A stretch of 14,483 nucleotides of DNA from Methanobacterium sp. Lineage in GTDB: Archaea; Methanobacteriota; Methanobacteria; Methanobacteriales; Methanobacteriaceae. Every line of letters begins with the position of its first letter. The first letter of the stretch is position 1. The position numbers and the translations under genes are program-made. Positions 6,315 through 14,378 of this stretch are shown here, in pieces. The notes beneath the pieces were generated by a model. It was given only the letters and a program-made list of their open reading frames with translations. It did no database searches and was not told the DNA's origin. Location of the stretch: positions 1 to 14,483 of the forward strand of contig JAVSLW010000020.1 of NCBI GenBank assembly GCA_039666455.1. Direction: 5' to 3'.

Positions 6315-7239
6315 AGAAATTTTACTCTTTAAAAGCTGCCTTGTAAATGTTGAATACCCGGGCGTTGAATCATCGACCAGATTTTTGTTTGATAAACTGG
6401 GAATTGAATACATTACAAGTGAAAAACAGTCTTGCTGCACTGGTTTAGGGCATTATACTGATCTATTTGACCAGCTTTCAACTTCTGCACTTGCAGCAAG
6501 GAATTTTGCAATTGCAAGAAAAGAAGGTCATAAAAATTTAGCCACGCTGTGCGCTACATGTTATGCTATACTTAAAAAATCAGCAAATATCTTAAATAAA
6601 AAGAACGATGTTAGAGGTAGGATAAATAAGATTTTTGAAGATTCAAATATCCCTGATTTAACATACAATGTGGAAGACATGGATTCAAGGGATAATATTT
6701 TTCACGTTGCTGAAATTCTGTTTAATAAGGTCAGAGAAATTGAAGGTCTTGTTGAAATAGATCTATCAGGATTTAGAGTAGCTTCTCATCATGCCTGTCA
6801 TTACTGTAAAGTGCACCATAATGACACAATTGGAAATGTAAGAGATCCTATGCTTATTGAGACTCTTGCAAAGGCGTGCGGTGTTGAAACTCTAGAGTGG
6901 TATGATCATAAAACAAGTACATGTGGTAATGGTTTCAGGCAGCGTTACATGAACAGAGACCTGTCATTTTCAGTAACTTCTGAAAAATTAATGAGTTTAA
7001 AGGAGAATAAAGTTGATATATTACTTCACATGTGTCCAAATTGCCAGATGCAGTTTGATAGAAACCAGAAAGTAATTGGAGAGTCACTTGGAGTTGAGTT
7101 TAATATAGTATGCTTTAATATTTCCCAGTTTTTAGCGCTTGCACTTGGAGCTGACCCTTACAGGGTAGTGGGAGTTCAAACACATACAGTTCCTATAGAG
7201 CCTATTTTAGATGAAATAAAACCTCTTGAGGTAAAATAG
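6295..7239 (+). CDS. hdrB: Heterodisulfide reductase subunit B, variant second CCG domain
   Basis: A 314-residue HdrB, the subunit that in the classical enzyme reduces CoM-S-S-CoB on two noncubane [4Fe-4S] clusters held by two CCG domains. The first domain is complete: C15, C47-C48 (QSCCTG) and C86/C89 (LCATC). In the second, C168 and C247/C250 (MCPNC) are present, but the Cys-Cys pair reads T209-C210 in TSTCGNGF, where relatives have CCGAGGG. The codon at 6919-6921 is ACA. An extra cysteine C171 (HACHYC) lies near C168. One cluster may therefore be altered. The start is chosen at ATG 6295, 20 bases inside hdrC, with GGGTG at 6287-6291; an in-frame GTG at 6289 would add two residues. The stop overlaps the hdrA start. 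Overall similarity to HdrB is otherwise clear (YPGVESSTRFLFDKLGIE). Confidence 0.9.
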   Translation: MKKIPDKEILLFKSCLVNVEYPGVESSTRFLFDKLGIEYITSEKQSCCTGLGHYTDLFDQLSTSALAARNFAIARKEGHKNLATLCATCYAILKKSANILNKKNDVRGRINKIFEDSNIPDLTYNVEDMDSRDNIFHVAEILFNKVREIEGLVEIDLSGFRVASHHACHYCKVHHNDTIGNVRDPMLIETLAKACGVETLEWYDHKTSTCGNGFRQRYMNRDLSFSVTSEKLMSLKENKVDILLHMCPNCQMQFDRNQKVIGESLGVEFNIVCFNISQFLALALGADPYRVVGVQTHTVPIEPILDEIKPLEVK

Positions 7240-9608
7240 TGAATAATGGTTCAAGATATGCACCAAAAAGCAGTGTTGATATCGGCGTTTTTTTATGTAA
7301 ATGCGGAGGAAATATCTCTGATACCGTGGATATTGAAAGGCTCAGTTCATCAATTGATGCTAAAGTAGTTAAGGAATTTGAAAACCTCTGCTCTATAAAG
7401 TGTCAGAAAAATATCAGAGACATTATACTGGAAGAGGAATTGGATAGGGCAGTAATTGCAGCCTGTTCACCAATTACTCATGAAAAAACATTTAGAAAGC
7501 ATGTAGCTCCCTTAAATCCATATCTCCTTGAAATGGCCAACATAAGGGAGCAGTGTTCATGGGTACATTCTGATGTGGATAAAGCCACAGATAAAGCAAT
7601 ATCTCTTACAAATGCAGCCATTGAACGAGTTAAATATGCAAGACCTCTGGATGCAATAGTTCGAAAAACCAAAAAAAGCGCTGCTATAATTGGTGGAGGA
7701 ATTTCTGGAATTACCTCAGCACTTTCACTTGCAAAGCAGGGCATCAAAGTACACATAATTGAAAAAAGCCCCACTGTCGGGGGAAATATGATAAAAATCG
7801 GTAAAGTTTTCTCCCCGGAGAAGCTTGCAGAAGAGTGTGCACTATGCCTTTTCAACCCGCTTATAAATGAAGCTGTACACCATAAAAACATCAATATAAT
7901 CACCAATGCAGAGCTTAAATCATCGGTACGAAAAACTGGAAACTTTAATTTACTTGTTGAAAGAAAAGCGACCTATGTTAGGGAGGATAAATGTACTGCG
8001 TGCGGTAATTGCACCGAAGTTTGTCCAGTTGATGTTCCCAATGAATGGAATGAAAAATTGATGATGAGAAAAGCAATCTACAAGCCTTTCCCTCAATCAG
8101 TGCCAGATGCTTATACAATTGACGAAGAAAACTGTATTAAATGCGGCAAATGTGTAAAAGTCTGTGCAATGAACGCCATTAACCTTAAAATGAAGGGAGA
8201 AATTATACCACTTGACGCGGGATCAGTAGTTATAGCAACAGGACATAAAGGATTTGAACTTAAAAAACGTCCTGAATATGGATATTGCCGATATGAAAAT
8301 GTAATAACTCAAATGGAACTTGCAAGGATAATGGGGGTGAATGGACCCACAAATGGTAAATTACTCAAGCCTTCAGATGGTAAAATACCTGAAAGAGTGG
8401 TAATGATTCAATGTGCAGGTTCCAGGGACGATAAGCCAGAAGGCAAACGTTACTGTTCAAAAGTCTGCTGTATGGTAGCATTAAAGCATGCAAGTTTTAT
8501 AAGACGTTATTATCCAGATACTGAAATAATCATCTGTTACACTGACATGAGAACTCCCGGAATGTATGAAAACTACTTCAGATACGTTCAATCAAAGGAA
8601 GTTAAGCTATTGAGAGGTCGTCCAGGAGAAATAACTAAAAAAGGCGACAATCTTGTTGTAAGAGTAGAAGATACCCTGAATGGTGAACTGACGGAGATAG
8701 AAACTGATATGGTTGTTTTATCTGAAGCAATGGAGCCATCAGATGGAACATTAAAGGTAGCAGAAACATTAAATGTGGGACTTACTGAAGACTTATTTGT
8801 TAAAGAAAAGCATCCAAAGATAAGGCCAGTTAGCACAGATGTTGAGGGAATTTATGTCTGTGGAACTGCACAGGGACCAAAAGATATTACAGAAAGTGTT
8901 TCACAGGCAAATGCAGCTGCCTCTAAGGTTTCAGAGATTATGAACAATGGATTAGAAATAGAACCCACAATTGCAGAAATCAATCATTCCCGATGCAATA
9001 TGTGCGGTAATTGTATAGATGCATGTAAATATAAGGCCATTTACATGTATGATGAACATATAGCAGTTGATCCAGTATCCTGTACTGGCTGCGGGATATG
9101 TATCTCAAAATGTAAGCACAACGCAGTTGAAATAATGGGCCAGACAGATGCTCAAATACATGCCATGATTTACGGTATGTTAAAGGATAAAAAAGACGAT
9201 GAGCGAAGGATCCTGGCATTTGTTGATTATATAGGTTATGTGGCCTCTGACAATATTGGGATAAACAGGATATCCTATCCTGAATCGGTTAGAATCATTA
9301 GAATCTCATCAATAAACCGTTTAATGCCCAAACATATTATTTTTGCATTTGAAAACGGTGCAGACGGTATATTTTTAGGCGAATATCCTGATGATATAAT
9401 GTATCCAGCTATCCAGGAGAAAGTCAGTGAATTCAGATCCGTACTTCTAAAAAACAGCATAGATCCTGATAGATTAATGTATTATAAAGTTTATGCACCT
9501 TATTTTAGGGGACTGGCTAAGAAACTTACGGAATTTGATAAACAGGTCAGTAAAGCTCTTGATAAGCTTGAAGCAGTTTTATACAAGGCTTCATCTAAGG
9601 ATTTATAA
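7239..9608 (+). CDS. hdrA: Heterodisulfide reductase subunit A fused to a cysteine-free MvhD-like domain
   Basis: A 789-residue flavoprotein; classical HdrA has about 650. In order it has: an N-terminal HdrA domain (CKCGGN at 20-25, ACSPITHEKTF, NIREQCSWVH); an FAD fold GGGISG (152-157); C200/C203 (ECALC) of the unusual HdrA cluster site; two inserted ferredoxin motifs (C252-C262, C299-C309); YCSKVCC (405-411); the second FAD motif GIYVCGTAQGPKDI; and two C-terminal [4Fe-4S] motifs (C586-C596, C615-C625). Residues about 655-780 align with MvhD, the hydrogenase-linked [2Fe-2S] subunit, through SYPESVRIIRI, FENGADGIFLGEYPDD and IDPDRLMYY. However, all five or so MvhD cysteines are replaced, and there is no cysteine after C625. 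HdrA bifurcates electrons at FAD in the classical complex. GAGGT at 7228-7232 supports GTG 7239, overlapping the hdrB stop by one base. Confidence 0.92.
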   Translation: MNNGSRYAPKSSVDIGVFLCKCGGNISDTVDIERLSSSIDAKVVKEFENLCSIKCQKNIRDIILEEELDRAVIAACSPITHEKTFRKHVAPLNPYLLEMANIREQCSWVHSDVDKATDKAISLTNAAIERVKYARPLDAIVRKTKKSAAIIGGGISGITSALSLAKQGIKVHIIEKSPTVGGNMIKIGKVFSPEKLAEECALCLFNPLINEAVHHKNINIITNAELKSSVRKTGNFNLLVERKATYVREDKCTACGNCTEVCPVDVPNEWNEKLMMRKAIYKPFPQSVPDAYTIDEENCIKCGKCVKVCAMNAINLKMKGEIIPLDAGSVVIATGHKGFELKKRPEYGYCRYENVITQMELARIMGVNGPTNGKLLKPSDGKIPERVVMIQCAGSRDDKPEGKRYCSKVCCMVALKHASFIRRYYPDTEIIICYTDMRTPGMYENYFRYVQSKEVKLLRGRPGEITKKGDNLVVRVEDTLNGELTEIETDMVVLSEAMEPSDGTLKVAETLNVGLTEDLFVKEKHPKIRPVSTDVEGIYVCGTAQGPKDITESVSQANAAASKVSEIMNNGLEIEPTIAEINHSRCNMCGNCIDACKYKAIYMYDEHIAVDPVSCTGCGICISKCKHNAVEIMGQTDAQIHAMIYGMLKDKKDDERRILAFVDYIGYVASDNIGINRISYPESVRIIRISSINRLMPKHIIFAFENGADGIFLGEYPDDIMYPAIQEKVSEFRSVLLKNSIDPDRLMYYKVYAPYFRGLAKKLTEFDKQVSKALDKLEAVLYKASSKDL

Positions 9609-9617
9609 TTAGCTTTT

Positions 9618-9698
9618 TTAATGAATTCTTGTAATTCCATTAACTTTATCAAAGTCAGAATCAAAAGAAACCATTCTTTCTATTTTTAAATTTTTCAT
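9618..9698 (-). pseudogene. Remnant of a PIN-domain (VapC-type) toxin, C-terminal end
   Basis: The minus strand encodes 26 residues, starting with ATG right after an in-frame TGA and ending with TAA. The tail VSFDSDFDKVNGITRI is the typical end of archaeal PIN-domain toxins, where the last acidic residues lie in the SFDxDFD motif. The rest of a roughly 130-residue PIN domain is missing, so this is a deletion remnant without ribonuclease function. Its position immediately downstream of an antitoxin-like fragment supports the reading. Recognition is from the motif only. Confidence 0.55.
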
Positions 9699-9716
9699 TC
9701 AAAATTTCTCTCCTCT

Positions 9717-9830
9717 TTATACTTTCTTTTTAAGTTCTACAGCATCAGTTTCTGGCCCGTCAACTATTCCAAAGATGTCATCAATGGTCACTTTCTTACG
9801 AAATTTGACTTCAGCTCCCTTTTTTGTGGA
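9717..9830 (-). pseudogene. Remnant of an AbrB/VapB-type antitoxin, C-terminal end
   Basis: The minus strand has an open stretch ending with TAA at 9717-9719. Its residues KFRKKVTIDDIFGIVDG, followed by PETDAVELKKKV, resemble the toxin-binding tail of archaeal AbrB-family antitoxins (IDDLFGI-type motif). No DNA-binding N-terminal swapped hairpin and no credible start codon are present; the stretch runs into the end of the histidine kinase gene. AGGAGAG follows the stop (about 9708-9714), as expected for the ribosome binding site of the downstream toxin. The most likely reading is an eroded vapBC locus with both N-terminal parts lost. Confidence 0.5.
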
Positions 9831-9833
9831 TTT

Positions 9834-11087
9834 CTATTCCACAATGTCCCCGCCGGGGTGTTGGATGAAAGGTATAGTAAAATAAAACGTTGAACCTTTA
9901 CCCAATTCTGATTCAACCCATACATGGCCATTATGACGTTCAATGATTCTTTTTACGATTGAAAGTCCAATTCCAGTCCCCTTATATTCATCCAGTGTAT
10001 GTAATCGCTGGAATATTGTAAAAATTCGTTCAACATATTGTGGTTCCATCCCTATTCCGTTATCCTGGACACTAAAGACATATTCCTTTTTTTCTTCATC
10101 TTTTCTTGATGAAACATGGATTTTCGGCGATTCATTGGGTTTTTTAAACTTTATTGCATTGGATATGAGGTTCTGGAATACTGTGGTAAGCTGGCTTTGA
10201 TCAGCTGTTATTTCAGGGAGTTTGTCATGGGTAACTTCCACATCACACTCTTCAATTGCACCTTTTAAATAAAACAATGCTGTATCAAGCGCTTCATTGG
10301 CATCTATCTCTTTAAATTCGCTGCCCTTTGTCATTATTCTGGAATATTCAAGTAAATCGAGTATCATCTGCTGCATTCTTTGAGCTGCTTCTACTACATA
10401 TCCAATAAATTCATCAGCATCAGGATCTAATTTTTCTTTATAACGATGCTCTAAAAGTTGTGTAAAACTTGAAATAGTCCTTAAAGGCTCCTGAAGGTCG
10501 TGAGAAGCAACATAAGCAAACTGCTGCAATTCTTCATTGGAACGCTTTAATTCTTCTTCTAATCTTTTTCGCTGGTTAATATCAACAACTGCCACTTTAA
10601 TCTGGATTTCAAAGTCACGCTGCGGCAGTAATTCAACATGAGCATGAAAAATAATACCATTTCTTCGGATAAGCTCCATTTCAAATACTTGTTTCTCCAT
10701 TGCCTTAAGGGCATGTTTTAAATGATATTGAAACGATTTTGAGTATTTTGGCGCTACATACCATGCAAACAGGGTTTTAATTAAGCTGTCCTTTGTAAAA
10801 CCTAATAAATCTGCACCAGTAGTATTTACTTCAGTGATGGTACTTTTTAAATCAAGTGTAAAATATCCAACAGGGGCAAAATTGTAAAGATCATAGTATT
10901 TCTCGTGCAATTTTTCCAGTTCCCTTCTTGAAGCTCTGAGTTCTTCATTCTGCATTTCAAGTTCGATCTGGTGCACTTCCAGTTCATGAATAAGCGCTTC
11001 AACATCTTCTGGAAGTTCGGGTAAAGTATTTATTTTTTCATGTAATCTTTTTTCTGCAGCTAAGCGTAGTTTTTCTTTTTTGTTCAT
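9834..11087 (-). CDS. PAS-domain sensor histidine kinase
   Basis: With the start at 11087 the protein has 417 residues. Order: an N-terminal coiled coil (about 25-66, with ELEVHQIELEMQNEELRASR); a PAS domain (about 67-172, beginning YNFAPVGYFTLD and ending VVDINQRK); the HisKA dimerisation helix with phospho-acceptor H196 in ASHDLQEPLR; and the ATPase with N-box NLISNAIKFK, G1 DNGIGM (342-347), F-box IFTIFQRLH and G2 GTGIGLSI. No membrane segment is seen, so it is cytosolic. No receiver domain or response regulator lies in the window. It follows the CheB-CheR-PAS gene by 136 bases on the same strand. An in-frame ATG at 11141 would add 18 residues encoded across a G10 run; it lacks a ribosome binding site, so the shorter form is preferred. 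The domain style is bacterial, suggesting past transfer. Confidence 0.88.
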   Translation of the reverse strand: MNKKEKLRLAAEKRLHEKINTLPELPEDVEALIHELEVHQIELEMQNEELRASRRELEKLHEKYYDLYNFAPVGYFTLDLKSTITEVNTTGADLLGFTKDSLIKTLFAWYVAPKYSKSFQYHLKHALKAMEKQVFEMELIRRNGIIFHAHVELLPQRDFEIQIKVAVVDINQRKRLEEELKRSNEELQQFAYVASHDLQEPLRTISSFTQLLEHRYKEKLDPDADEFIGYVVEAAQRMQQMILDLLEYSRIMTKGSEFKEIDANEALDTALFYLKGAIEECDVEVTHDKLPEITADQSQLTTVFQNLISNAIKFKKPNESPKIHVSSRKDEEKKEYVFSVQDNGIGMEPQYVERIFTIFQRLHTLDEYKGTGIGLSIVKRIIERHNGHVWVESELGKGSTFYFTIPFIQHPGGDIVE

Positions 11088-11097
11088 TATTACATTT

Positions 11098-11107
11098 CCC
11101 CCCCCCC
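11098..11107 (-). repeat. Homopolymer G10 run just upstream of the kinase start
   Basis: Ten C on the plus strand are ten G on the coding strand. The run ends ten bases before the preferred ATG and is the only Shine-Dalgarno-like sequence there. It would also be translated (W-G-G-G) if the upstream ATG at 11141 were used. Runs of this length are prone to strand slippage and stand out in A+T-rich DNA. Confidence 0.85.
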
Positions 11108-11173
11108 AATACTTAGAATTAACTTCATTTGGACATATCATTAATATTAAAGAATTTAATAGTATTTTTTTTT

Positions 11174-11187
11174 AATTTATTTAAAAT
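11174..11187 (-). promoter_or_regulatory. TATA-like box upstream of the histidine kinase
   Basis: On the minus strand TTTTAAATAAATTA lies in the gap between the two signalling genes. Transcription from about 11150 would give a leader of about 60 bases. No T-run terminates the upstream gene, so readthrough cotranscription is equally possible. Confidence 0.3.
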
Positions 11188-11223
11188 AGGATATAGTTTC
11201 TTATTTCACTCAATCATGCATTT

Positions 11224-14178
11224 TTACTTATTTCTTTGATATTCTGGTTTATCAGTTACATCTTCAATTGCAAGAAGTATGAATCCTTTTCCTATGGTTT
11301 TGCCACATATCTGTTTTTCCTGGAGTTTTTGACCATTTAAAAGCATCTTTTTATGGCCTACTTTTGGGAAGTCGTGTTCAACTTCGAAATTTTTAAATTC
11401 CTTGTTTTCAGGGAGTATTTTTTCCAGTAAATGTCTGAGCTTTGGAATGTCCCACTGGTTATCCCCAAGTTTGTAGAATAATTTTCCTTCAGTTGATTCT
11501 TCTTTAACTTCAAATTTATCATAAAATGACTTATTCACTGATATAACCTTTAATTCATTATCTAATACTACAAAAGGCTCATGTACAGTATCTATAATAT
11601 TTTTTACATACTCTAATTGACTTGCAAGCTTTTGTACTTCTTTCTGCTCGCTAATATCCATAAAAGTAATTACAGCTCCATCAATAATGTTATCTAAGGT
11701 TTTATAAGGTATTATTCGTACAAGGTACCATTTTCCGTCCTTTGTACGCACTTCTTCTTCTTTATAAATCACCCGGTCCATTACCTCTTTTATGTCATTG
11801 ATCATGTTTTCATATTCTAAATTAGATACAATATCTTCAAGGGGCCGATCCACATCTGTTGGGATTAAATTAATTAAGTTTGTTGCCTCTTTGGTGTAAC
11901 GCTTTATTTTAACGTCTTTATTCACGAATATGGTTGGGATTTCAATGCTGTTTAGGAGGTTGTTCATATCATCGTTGACTTCTGAAAGCTGGTCAACTTT
12001 GTTTTGAAGTTCTGTGTTTACGGTGAGCAGCTCTTCATTTAATGACTGTAATTCTTCTTTAGATGTTTCTAATTCTTCATTGGTACTTTGCAGCTCTTCA
12101 TTCATGGACTGTAATTCTTCATTGGCCGATTTAAGCTCTTCATTTGAAGTTTCAAGCTCTTCTATGGTTGTGTGAAGACGATCTTTTGTAACATTTAACT
12201 CCTCTTCAAGTTTTCGGATATGTCTATCTTTTTTAGGAGCGGTTGCAGGAAGCTTTTCTTTTTGCTTTCCCATAGATACTATATCTTTAAATGTGACCAT
12301 TAAAAGACCTTTCATCATTTTTGGCCGGCTAATGGGCCGCACTGTCAAACTAATTGGTTGATATCCTCCATTAGTTTTAACATCTAAACTTTTATATTCT
12401 ATCTCTTTATTTTTTAAAACTGCTTCATTTATTGCAGAATTCAATTCAAATTTGATTCCTTCTCTTGCCATATCTATGATACTAAGATTTGCTATGCCTT
12501 CTGCAGGTTCCAGGTATTTTCCTACTCTTCCATGGATGAAAACAATTCTTCCATCGTTATTTACTATTACTGTTGGCGGGGCGTATTTTTCAATAAGTAT
12601 TTTTTCAACGTTTTTGGCAATGTTTTGCTCTGTTTTCCCGATTATTTCTAAATCTTCAACAGCAGTAAAGTCCTGTGGTAATTTTGCATATGGAAATCTA
12701 ACAAATTCCCCCGCAGGGTATTGTTCTGTCTTTCTAGATTTATAAATCTTCCATTTAGTGTCTAAAGTTGTGAATGATTCTACAAAATTACTTATGCTCT
12801 CCGATGGGCCAAGGAACATAATGCTTCCGGATTTTAAGGCATAATTGAATGCAGATAACATTTTCTTCTGAGCATCTTTATTCATGTAGATTAAAACATT
12901 TCTGCAGGATATTACATCGAGTTTACTGAATGGAGGATTAATAAGAACATCATGGGGAGCAAATATTGCCATTTCCCTTATATTTTTTTTAACTCTATAA
13001 CCGTCGCCTTTTTTGGTGAAAAATCTGTGTAAACGCTCTGAACTTATATCTGTGACAATGGTACTTGGATAGGTTGCAGCTCGAGCAATATTAATAGCAT
13101 CTCCATCTATATCTGTACCAAAAAGCTGAACTTCTAAATTTTTCACTGATTTATCCATATATTCTTGAAGGATCATGGCGATGGAGTAAACCTCTTCACC
13201 AGTGGAACAGCCCGGAATCCAAACACGAACTCTATCCCCATCTCTTTTTTTATCAAGCACTTCTGATATTAATTTATCTTTAAAGGATTCAAATGCCTTG
13301 GGATCTCTAAAAAAGCTTGTAACATTGATTAAGAGTTCTTTAAAGAGTACATTGATTTCTTTAGGATTTTCCTGGATGAATTTAAGATAATCAGATACTT
13401 TATCGATTTGATGAACGTTCATCCTTCTTGCAATTCTCCTATTTATGGTGTTTTCTTTATAGAGTGAAAAATCATGCCCTGTCATGTTTCTAATTAAAAT
13501 GAGAATTTTTTGAAGTGAACTGAGGGTTTCTTCATCTCTCCCAATTATTTTTTTAGGGGGTTTCTTACCCAATCGTTTTATATATGAAATTAAATCCTTT
13601 GGTATTTTTTCAGGCCGTGTAATATAATCTACAAGGTCTGTATCTATCGCACTTGCAGGCATACTTCCAGATACTGCAGATTCCGGGTCTTGAGCTATTA
13701 CCATTCCGCTCATACTTTTAATGGCTCTTATACCAATAGTACCGTCTGATCCATACCCTGAAAGAATAATACCGATTGCATAATCTTCCAGATCATCTGC
13801 AAGTGATTGAAAGAAAAAATCAATGGGTCTTCGAAGACCATGAGGCTCTTTAGGAACAGCCAGATGCAGTATCCCATTTATAATCCCTACATTTTTATTG
13901 GGAGGAGTAACATACAGCTTATTTGGTTCAACATGCATTCCTTCTTCAATTTCAAGAACTTCCATATCAGTGTATCTTGAAAGTAATTCCACCATCGAAC
14001 TTTTATGAGATGGATCAAGGTGCTGGATCAGGACAAATCCTAAACCAGAATCAGTGGGCATGTTCTGGAATATTTTCCCTAAAGCTTCAAGTCCTCCAGC
14101 AGATGAGCCAACACCCACTACTGGAATCCGTTTCTTTTCTTTAGGATCATCTTTTAACTTATTGCCCTGATCTTTCAT
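11224..14178 (-). CDS. CheB methylesterase-CheR methyltransferase-PAS fusion protein
   Basis: A 984-residue signalling protein. Residues about 17-200 are a CheB-type methylesterase with the triad S26 (GSSAGG), H53 (QHLDP) and D145 (GYGSDG). Residues about 218-480 are a CheR-type methyltransferase: helical N-domain with INRRIARR, SAM site PGCSTGEEVYS (322-332), GTDIDGDAI and SCRNVLIYM. Then come a PAS-like domain (about 525-640), a heptad coiled coil (about 650-740) and two PAS domains (about 740-850 and 855-975, the first closing with VITFMDISEQKE). There is no receiver domain and no kinase; in many bacterial relatives a kinase follows in the same chain. Chemoreceptors are not known as a general feature of Methanobacteriales, so the methylation target is unknown. 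AGGAGT at about 14185-14190 supports the ATG. It is probably coupled to the kinase downstream, and probably acquired from bacteria. Confidence 0.9.
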   Translation of the reverse strand: MKDQGNKLKDDPKEKKRIPVVGVGSSAGGLEALGKIFQNMPTDSGLGFVLIQHLDPSHKSSMVELLSRYTDMEVLEIEEGMHVEPNKLYVTPPNKNVGIINGILHLAVPKEPHGLRRPIDFFFQSLADDLEDYAIGIILSGYGSDGTIGIRAIKSMSGMVIAQDPESAVSGSMPASAIDTDLVDYITRPEKIPKDLISYIKRLGKKPPKKIIGRDEETLSSLQKILILIRNMTGHDFSLYKENTINRRIARRMNVHQIDKVSDYLKFIQENPKEINVLFKELLINVTSFFRDPKAFESFKDKLISEVLDKKRDGDRVRVWIPGCSTGEEVYSIAMILQEYMDKSVKNLEVQLFGTDIDGDAINIARAATYPSTIVTDISSERLHRFFTKKGDGYRVKKNIREMAIFAPHDVLINPPFSKLDVISCRNVLIYMNKDAQKKMLSAFNYALKSGSIMFLGPSESISNFVESFTTLDTKWKIYKSRKTEQYPAGEFVRFPYAKLPQDFTAVEDLEIIGKTEQNIAKNVEKILIEKYAPPTVIVNNDGRIVFIHGRVGKYLEPAEGIANLSIIDMAREGIKFELNSAINEAVLKNKEIEYKSLDVKTNGGYQPISLTVRPISRPKMMKGLLMVTFKDIVSMGKQKEKLPATAPKKDRHIRKLEEELNVTKDRLHTTIEELETSNEELKSANEELQSMNEELQSTNEELETSKEELQSLNEELLTVNTELQNKVDQLSEVNDDMNNLLNSIEIPTIFVNKDVKIKRYTKEATNLINLIPTDVDRPLEDIVSNLEYENMINDIKEVMDRVIYKEEEVRTKDGKWYLVRIIPYKTLDNIIDGAVITFMDISEQKEVQKLASQLEYVKNIIDTVHEPFVVLDNELKVISVNKSFYDKFEVKEESTEGKLFYKLGDNQWDIPKLRHLLEKILPENKEFKNFEVEHDFPKVGHKKMLLNGQKLQEKQICGKTIGKGFILLAIEDVTDKPEYQRNK
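12004..12158 (-). repeat. Heptad-encoding 21-bp repeats (coiled-coil linker)
   Basis: Seven consecutive heptads of the form E-L-x-x-x-N-E (about residues 675-727 of the CheB-CheR-PAS protein) are encoded by imperfect 21-base repeats, for example NEELKSA, NEELQSM, NEELQST. They make a parallel coiled-coil signalling helix between PAS modules. The even spacing and DNA similarity suggest growth by unit duplication, and unit number could vary between strains. Confidence 0.7.
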
Positions 14179-14303
14179 ATTAATACTCCTATAGCTTATT
14201 TAAGTATGGGCATTGCTTAAAATATGATTAATCTTTGGTTAATATAGTATTTATTGAAGTTTTATTTCAAATATTAATTTTTATGATGCAAGTGGTTATT
14301 ATG

Positions 14304-14317
14304 TTTTTATATAAAAT
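14304..14317 (-). promoter_or_regulatory. TATA-like box candidate for the CheB-CheR-PAS gene
   Basis: On the minus strand TTTTATATAAAAAC is the strongest TATA match upstream of this gene, but it implies a leader of about 100 bases. A second weaker box, CTATATTA near 14240-14247, would give about 35 bases. The gap 14179-14378 otherwise holds only a small CGAT-GT-ATCG palindrome (14320-14329) and no gene. Confidence 0.35.
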
Positions 14318-14378
14318 TTCGATGTATCGTTATAGGTGAAAGAAAATATTAATTTGAAATTTAAATTATAGTTAATCG

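Noticed and set aside
7478..7906. A 142-codon minus-strand frame inside hdrA
   Set aside because: It is antisense to conserved HdrA motifs including the FAD fold; no independent signal supports it.
7239..9608. Selenocysteine in HdrA
   Set aside because: No in-frame TGA occurs in the coding region, and the expected cluster cysteines before residue 625 are ordinary cysteines.
9609..9620. Strong terminator of hdrA
   Set aside because: Only a short T-run is seen, without a convincing stem; it may serve, but the evidence is thin.
11088..11141. Longer kinase starting at ATG 11141
   Set aside because: No ribosome binding site precedes it, and the added residues cross the G10 run; kept only as an alternative.
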